64,000 nt of DNA. Origin: Polytrichum commune (Eukaryota; Streptophyta; Polytrichopsida; Polytrichales; Polytrichaceae). The stretch spans positions 4,898,501 through 4,962,500 of the forward strand of contig OX485807.1 in assembly GCA_950295325.1 (NCBI GenBank). The letters are read 5' to 3'. Made by a program: the position numbers and the translations under genes. Positions 57,393-64,000 of this stretch are shown one piece after another; within the stretch, counting starts at the first letter, position 1; every line of letters begins with the position of its first letter. Under the pieces are notes generated by a model. The model saw only the letters and a program-made list of their open reading frames with translations. It searched no databases and was not told the origin of the DNA.

Positions 57393-60300
57393 GGGGTTTT
57401 TTTTTTCTCATTTGAGGGTGTCTCGGTACCGAGACACCATTTGAGAGGGGTTGAGGATGCTCATGTATATGGGTTGATTTTTGCTAAGTCTCATTTTGAG
57501 GGGGAATTGATGGTACATTAGTGGGTGGGTTGGGGTTTTTTTTTTTTCTCATTTGAGGGTGTCTCGGTACCGAGACACCATTTGAGAGGGGGTGAGGATG
57601 CTCATGTAGATGGGTTGATTTTTGCTAAGTCTCATTTTGAAAGGGAATTGATGGTACATTAGTGGGTGGGTTGGGGTTTTTTATTTCTCATTTGAGGGTG
57701 TCTCGGTACCGAGACACCATAGGAGAAGGGGTGAGGATGCTCATGTAGATGGGTTGATTTTTGCTAAGTCTCATTTTGAAAGGGATTTGATGGTACATTA
57801 GTGGGTGGGTTTGGGTTTTGTTTTTCCTCATTTGAGGGTGTTCGGTACCTAGACACCATAGGAGAGGGGGTGAGGATGCTCATGTAGATGGGTTGATTTT
57901 TGCTAAGTCTCATTTTGAAAGGGAATTGATGGTACGTTAGTGGGTGGGTTTGGGTTTCTTTTTTCTCATTTGAGGGTGTCTCGGTACCGAGACACCATAG
58001 GAGAGGGGGTGAGGATGCTCATGTAGATGGGTTGATTTTTGCTAAGTCTCATTTCGAAAGGGAATTGATGGTACATTAGTGGGTGGGTTGGGGTTGTTTT
58101 TTTCTCATTTGAGGGTGTCTCGGTACCGAGACACCATAGGAGAGGGGGTGAGGATGCTCATGTAGATGGGTTGATTTTTGCTAAGTCTCATTTTGAAGGG
58201 GAATTGATGGTACATTAGTGGGTGGGTTGGGGTTTTTTTTTTCTCATTTGAGGGTGTCTCGGTAGCGAGACACCATAGGAGAGGGGGTGAGGATGCTCAT
58301 GTAGATGGGTTGATTTTTGCTAAGTCTCATTTTGAAAGGGAATTAATGGTACATTAGTGGGTGGGTTTGGGTTTTTTTTTTCTCATTTGAGGGTGTCTCG
58401 GTACCGAGACACCATAGGAGACGGGGTGAGGATGCTCATGTAGATGGGTTGATTTTTGCTAAGTCTCATTTTGAAAGGGAATTGATGGTACATTAGTGGG
58501 TGGGTTGGGGTTTTTTTTTTCTCATTTGAGGGTGTCTCGGTACCGAGACACCATAGGAGAAGGGGTGAGGATGCTCATGTAGATGGGTTGATTTTTGCTA
58601 AGTCTCATTTCGAAAGGGAATTGATGGTACATTAGTGGGTGGGTTGGGGTTTTTTTTTTCTCATTTGAGGGTGTCTCGGTAGCGAGACACCATAGGAGAG
58701 GGGGTGAGGATGCTCATGTAGATGGGTTGATTTTTGCTAAGTCTCATTTTGAAAGGGAATTGATGGTACATTAGTGGGTGGGTTGGGGTTTTTTTTTTCT
58801 CATTTGAGGGTGTCTCGGTAGCGAGACACCATAGGAGAGGGGGTGAGGATGCTCATGTAGATGGGTTGATTTTTGCTAAGTCTCATTTTGAAAGGGAATT
58901 AATGGTACATTAGTGGGTGGGTTTGGGTTTTTTTTTTCTCATTTTGAGGGTGTCTCGGTAGCGAGAGACCATAGGAGACGGGGTGAGGATGCTCATGTAG
59001 ATGGGTTGATTTTTGCTAAGTCTCATTTTGAAAGGGAATTGATGGTACATTAGTGGGTGGGTTGGGGTTTTTTTTTTCTCATTTGAGGGTGTCTCGGTAC
59101 CGAGACACCATTTGAGAGGGGGTGAGGATGCTCATGTAGATGGGTTGATTTTTGCTAAGTCTCATTTTGAAAGGGAATTGATGGTACATTAGTGGGTGGG
59201 TTGGGGTTTTTTATTTCTCATTTGAGGGTGTCTCGGTACCGAGACACCATAGGAGAAGGGGTGAGGATGCTCATGTAGATGGGTTGATTTTTGCTAAGTC
59301 TCATTTTGAAAGGGATTTGATGGTACATTAGTGGGTGGGTTTGGGTTTTGTTTTTCCTCATTTGAGGGTGTTCGGTACCTAGACACCATAGGAGAGGGGG
59401 TGAGGATGCTCATGTAGATGGGTTGATTTTTGCTAAGTCTCATTTTGAAAGGGAATTGATGGTACGTTAGTGGGTGGGTTTGGGTTTCTTTTTTCTCATT
59501 TGAGGGTGTCTCGGTACCGAGACACCATAGGAGAGGGGGTGAGGATGCTCATGTAGATGGGTTGATTTTTGCTAAGTCTCATTTCGAAAGGGAATTGATG
59601 GTACATTAGTGGGTGGGTTGGGGTTGTTTTTTTCTCATTTGAGGGTGTCTCGGTACCGAGACACCATAGGAGAGGGGGTGAGGATGCTCATGTAGATGGG
59701 TTGATTTTTGCTAAGTCTCATTTTGAAGGGGAATTGATGGTACATTAGTGGGTGGGTTGGGGTTTTTTTTTTCTCATTTGAGGGTGTCTCGGTAGCGAGA
59801 CACCATAGGAGAGGGGGTGAGGATGCTCATGTAGATGGGTTGATTTTTGCTAAGTCTCATTTTGAAAGGGAATTAATGGTACATTAGTGGGTGGGTTTGG
59901 GTTTTTTTTTTCTCATTTGAGGGTGTCTCGGTACCGAGACACCATAGGAGACGGGGTGAGGATGCTCATGTAGATGGGTTGATTTTTGCTAAGTCTCATT
60001 TTGAAAGGGAATTGATGGTACATTAGTGGGTGGGTTGGGGTTTTTTTTTTCTCATTTGAGGGTGTCTCGGTACCGAGACACCATAGGAGAAGGGGTGAGG
60101 ATGCTCATGTAGATGGGTTGATTTTTGCTAAGTCTCATTTTGAAAGGGAATTGATGGTACATTAGTGGGTGGGTTGGGGTTTTTTTTTTCTCATTTGAGG
60201 GTGTCTCGGTACCGAGACACCATAGGAGAAAGGGTGAGGATGCTCATGTAGATGGGTTGATTTTTGCTAAGTCTCATTTCGAGAGGGAATTGATGGTACA

Positions 60301-63300
60301 TTAGTGGGTGGGTTGGGGTTTTTTTTTTCTCATTTGAGGGTGTCTCGGTAGCGAGACACCATAGGAGAGGGGGTGAGGATGCTCATGTAGATGGGTTGAT
60401 TTTTGCTAAGTCTCATTTTGAAAGGGAATTGATGGTACATTAGTGGGTGGGTTGGGGTTTTTTTTTTCTCATTTGAGGGTGTCTCGGTAGCGAGACACCA
60501 TAGGAGAGGGGGTGAGGATGCTCATGTAGATGGGTTGATTTTTGCTAAGTCTCATTTTGAAAGGGAATTAATGGTACATTAGTGGGTGGGTTTGGGTTTT
60601 TTTTTTCTCATTTTGAGGGTGTCTCGGTAGCGAGAGACCATAGGAGACGGGGTGAGGATGCTCATGTAGATGGGTTGATTTTTGCTAAGTCTCATTTTGA
60701 AAGGGAATTGATGGTACATTAGTGGGTGGGTTGGGGTTGTTTTTTTCTCATTTGAGGGTGTCTCGGTAGCGAGACACCATAGGAGAGGGGGTGAGGATGC
60801 TCATGTAGATGGGTTGATTTTTGCTAAGTCTCATTTCGAAAGGGAATTGATGGTACATTAGTGGGTGGGTTGGGGTTTTTTTTTTCTCATTTGAGGGTGT
60901 CTCGGTAGCGAGACACCATAGGAGAGGGGGTGAGGATGCTCATGTAGATGGGTTGATTTTTGCTAAGTCTCATTTTGAAAGGGAATTAATGGTACATTAG
61001 TGGGTGGGTTTGGGTTTTTTTTTTCTCATTTTGAGGGTGTCTCGGTAGCGAGACACCATAGGAGACGGGGTGAGGATGCTCATGTAGATGGGTTGATTTT
61101 TGCTAAGTCTCATTTTGAAAGGGAATTGATGGTACATTAGTGGGTGGGTTGGGGTTGTTTTTTTCTCATTTGAGGGTGTCTCGGTAGCGAGACACCATAG
61201 GAGAGGGGGTGAGGATGCTCATGTAGATGGGTTGATTTTTGCTAAGTCTCATTTTGAAAGGGAATTGATGGTACATTAGTGGGTGGGTTGGGGTTGTTTC
61301 TTTCCTCATTTGAGGGTGTCTCGGTAGCGAGACACCATAGGAGAGGGGGTGAGGATGCTCATGTAGATGGGTTGATTTTTGCTAAGACTCATTTTGGAAG
61401 GGAATTGATGGTACATTAGTGGGTGGGTTGGGGTTTGTTTTTTCTCATTTGAGGGTGTCTCGGTAGCGAGACACTATAGGAGAGGGGGTGAGGATGCTCA
61501 TGTAGATGGGTTGATTTTTGCTAAGTCTCATTTTGAAAGGGAATTGATGGTACATTAGTGGGTGGGTTGGGGTTTTTTTTTTCTCATTTGAGGGTGTCTC
61601 GGTACCGAGACACCATAGGAGAAGGGGTGAGGATGCTCATGTAGATGGGTTGATTTTTGTTAAGTCTCATTTCGAAAGGGAATTGATGGTACATTAGTGG
61701 GTGGGTTGGGGTTTTTTTTTTCTCATTTGAGGGTGTCTCGGTAGCGAGACACCATAGGAGAGGGGGTGAGGATGCTCATGTAGATGGGTTGATTTTTGCT
61801 AAGTCTCATTTCGAAAGGGAATTGATGGTACATTAGTGGGTGGGTTGGGGTTTTTTTTTTCTCATTTGAGGGTGTCTCGGTAGCGAGACACCATAGGAGA
61901 GGGGGTGAGGATGCTCATGTAGATGGGTTGATTTTTGCTAAGTCTCATTTGGAAAGGGAATTAATGGTACATTAGTGGGTGGGTTTGGGTTTTTTTTTTC
62001 TCATTTTGAGGGTGTCTCGGTACCGAGACACCATAGGAGACGGGGTGAGGATGCTCATGTAGATGGGTTGATTTTTGCTAAGTCTCATTTTGAAAGGGAA
62101 TTGATGGTACATTAGTGGGTGGGTTGGGGTTGTTTTTTTCTCATTTGAGGGTGTCTCGGTAGCGAGACACCATAGGAGAGGGGGTGAGGATGCTCATGTA
62201 GATGGGTTGATTTTTGCTAAGTCTCATTTTGAGGGGGAATTGATGGTACATTCGTGGGTGGGTTGGGGTTTGTTTTTTCTCATTTGAGGGTGTCTCGGTA
62301 GCGAGACACTATAGGAGAGGGGGTGAGGATGCTCATGTAGATGGGTTGATTTTTGCTAAGTCTCATTTTGAAAGGGAATTGATGGTACATTAGTGGGTGG
62401 GTTGGGGTTTTTTTTTTCTCATTTGAGGGTGTCTCGGTACCGAGACACCATTTGAGAGGGGGTGACGATGCTCATGTATATGGGTTGATTTTTGCTAAGT
62501 CTCATTTTGAGGGGGAATTGATGGTACATTAGTGGGTGGGTTTGGGTTTTTTTTTCTCATTTGAGGGTGTCTCGGTAGCGAGACACCATAGGAGAGGGGG
62601 TGAGGATGCTCATGTAGATGGGTTGATTTTTGCTAAGTCTCATTTTGAAAGGGAATTGATGGTACATTAGTGGGTGGGTTGGGGTTTTTTTTTTCTCATT
62701 TGAGGGTGTCTCGGTAGCGAGACACCATTTGCGAGGGGTGAGGATGCTCATGTAGATGGGTTGATTTTTGCTAAGTCTCATTTTGAAAGGGAATTGATGG
62801 TACATTAGTGGGTGGGTTGGGGTTGTTTTTTTCTCATTTGAGGGTGTCTCGGTAGCGAGACACCATAGGAGAGGGGGTGAGGATGCTCATGTAGATGGGT
62901 TGATTTTTGCTAAGTCTCATTTTGAAAGGGAATTGATGGTACATTAGTGGGTGGGTTGGGGTTGTTTTTTTCTCATTTGAGGGTGTCTCGGTAGCGAGAC
63001 ACCATAGGAGAGGGGGTGAGGATGCTCATGTAGATGGGTTGATTTTTGCTAAGTCTCATTTTGAAAGGGAATTGATGGTACATTAGTGGGTGGGTTGGGG
63101 TTGTTTTTTTCGTCATTTGAGGGTGTCTCGGTAGCGAGACACCATAGGAGAGGGGGTGAGGATGCTCATGTAGATGGGTTGATTTTTGCTAAGTCTCATT
63201 TTGAGGGGGAATTGATGGTACATTCGTGGGTGGGTTGGGGTTTGTTTTTTCTCATTTGAGGGTGTCTCGGTAGCGAGACACTATAGGAGAGGGGGTGAGG

Positions 63301-64000
63301 ATGCTCATGTAGATGGGTTGATTTTTGCTAAGTCTCATTTTGAAAGGGAATTGATGGTACATTAGTGGGTGGGTTGGGGTTTTTTTTTTCTCATTTGAGG
63401 GTGTCTCGGTACCGAGACACCATTTGAGAGGGGGTGACGATGCTCATGTATATGGGTTGATTTTTGCTAAGTCTCATTTTGAGGGGGAATTGATGGTACA
63501 TTAGTGGGTGGGTTTGGGTTTTTTTTTCTCATTTGAGGGTGTCTCGGTAGCGAGACACCGTAGGAGAGGGGTTGAGGATGCTCATGTAGATGGGTTGATT
63601 TTTGCTAAGTCTCATTTTGAAAGGGAATTGATGGTACATTAGTGGGTGGGTTGGGGTTGTTTTTTTCGTCATTTGAGGGTGTCTCGGTAGCGAGACACCA
63701 TAGGAGAGGGGGTGAGGATGCTCATGTAGATGGGTTGATTTTTGCTAAGTCTCATTTTGAGGGGGAATTGATGGTACATTCGTGGGTGGGTTGGGGTTTG
63801 TTTTTTCTCATTTGAGGGTGTCTCGGTAGCGAGACACTATAGGAGAGGGGGTGAGGATGCTCATGTAGATGGGTTGATTTTTGCTAAGTCTCATTTTGAA
63901 AGGGAATTGATGGTACATTAGTGGGTGGGTTGGGGTTTTTTTTTTCTCATTTGAGGGTGTCTCGGTACCGAGACACCATTTGAGAGGGGGTGACGATGCT
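57393..64000 (+). repeat. Satellite array, right arm, about 47 monomers of 139-141 bp, runs off the window
   Basis: Each monomer has TCTCATTTGAGG, the 22-bp box (GGTGTCTCGGT plus complement), GGGGTGAGGATGCTCATG, TTGATTTTTGCTAAGTCTCA, GGAATTGATGGTACATTAG and GTGGGTGGGTTGGGG with a T tract. The box is either symmetric (GGTACC centre) or one-base asymmetric (GGTAGC centre), the latter dominating towards the right end. A variant monomer (GTGTTCGGTACCTAGACACC) occurs at 57841 and 59371, 1530 bp apart, which is an 11-monomer higher-order unit; other shared variants give about 970-bp units near 62250 and 63220. Confidence 0.97.

Noticed and set aside
62557-62805. 82-codon frame with an internal repeat
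   Set aside because: Read-through of satellite monomers; repeats every monomer with no start context.
55914-64000. Ribosomal DNA spacer
   Set aside because: No rRNA sequence adjacent and monomer unlike known spacer subrepeats; plain satellite is simpler.

Overview
The window looks like intergenic and accessory DNA from a large, repeat-rich land-plant nuclear genome. The pointers are an LTR retrotransposon primed by the plant initiator tRNA-Met site (TGGTATCAGAGC), LRR receptor-kinase remnants of plant type, a Tourist-like MITE flanked by TAA, a plant-type NIF/FCP1-like HAD protein with a D-x-N-G motif, GT-AG introns, and a DUF7869-type protein that I associate mainly with bryophytes, lycophytes, ferns and algae. 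I cannot name the species. A seedless plant is my best guess, at low confidence.

Layout. 1-26.77 kb: no intact protein gene is recognisable. It holds four dispersed repeat families, a 68-bp tandem repeat, one tRNA-Ala(CGC)-like gene, two MITEs, two 3' ends of a non-LTR retrotransposon, and a dismantled LRR receptor kinase whose kinase pieces lie in opposite orientations.

26.77-50.54 kb: the centrepiece is a roughly 23.8-kb mobile element bounded by 28-bp perfect terminal inverted repeats (AACACTATATTCG...) and a 4-bp duplication TGTT. It carries (i) a NIF/FCP1-like HAD protein, (ii) a three-exon gene whose product seems to join a ParB-like DGQHS domain to a degenerate permuted methyltransferase-like fold and a coiled-coil tail, now broken by one frameshift and one in-frame TAG, and (iii) a divergent 977-residue DUF7869 protein, my candidate transposase. 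About 25 copies of a 22-bp CpG-rich palindrome (TTTACGGACGC followed by its reverse complement) sit upstream of both divergent genes and inside all three introns of genes (ii) and (iii). Five copies are spaced exactly 53 bp apart. A 7.05-kb Ty3/gypsy-type LTR element with matching LTRs but no reverse-transcriptase palm is inserted in the DUF7869 coding sequence; a 1.66-kb TIR element is also nested.

50.54-55.9 kb: tandem duplications, then a multi-exon, broken gene for a permuted amino-methyltransferase-like protein, probably related to the fold in gene (ii).

55.9-64 kb: a satellite of about 139-140 bp with a 22-bp palindrome in each monomer. It forms two inverted arms around a 340-bp palindromic spacer derived from LTR sequence of the same family as the nested retrotransposon. 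The array runs off the window end.

Working model (inference): the large element is moved by the DUF7869 protein, while its ParB-like protein binds the palindromes as parS-like sites to regulate or package the element.
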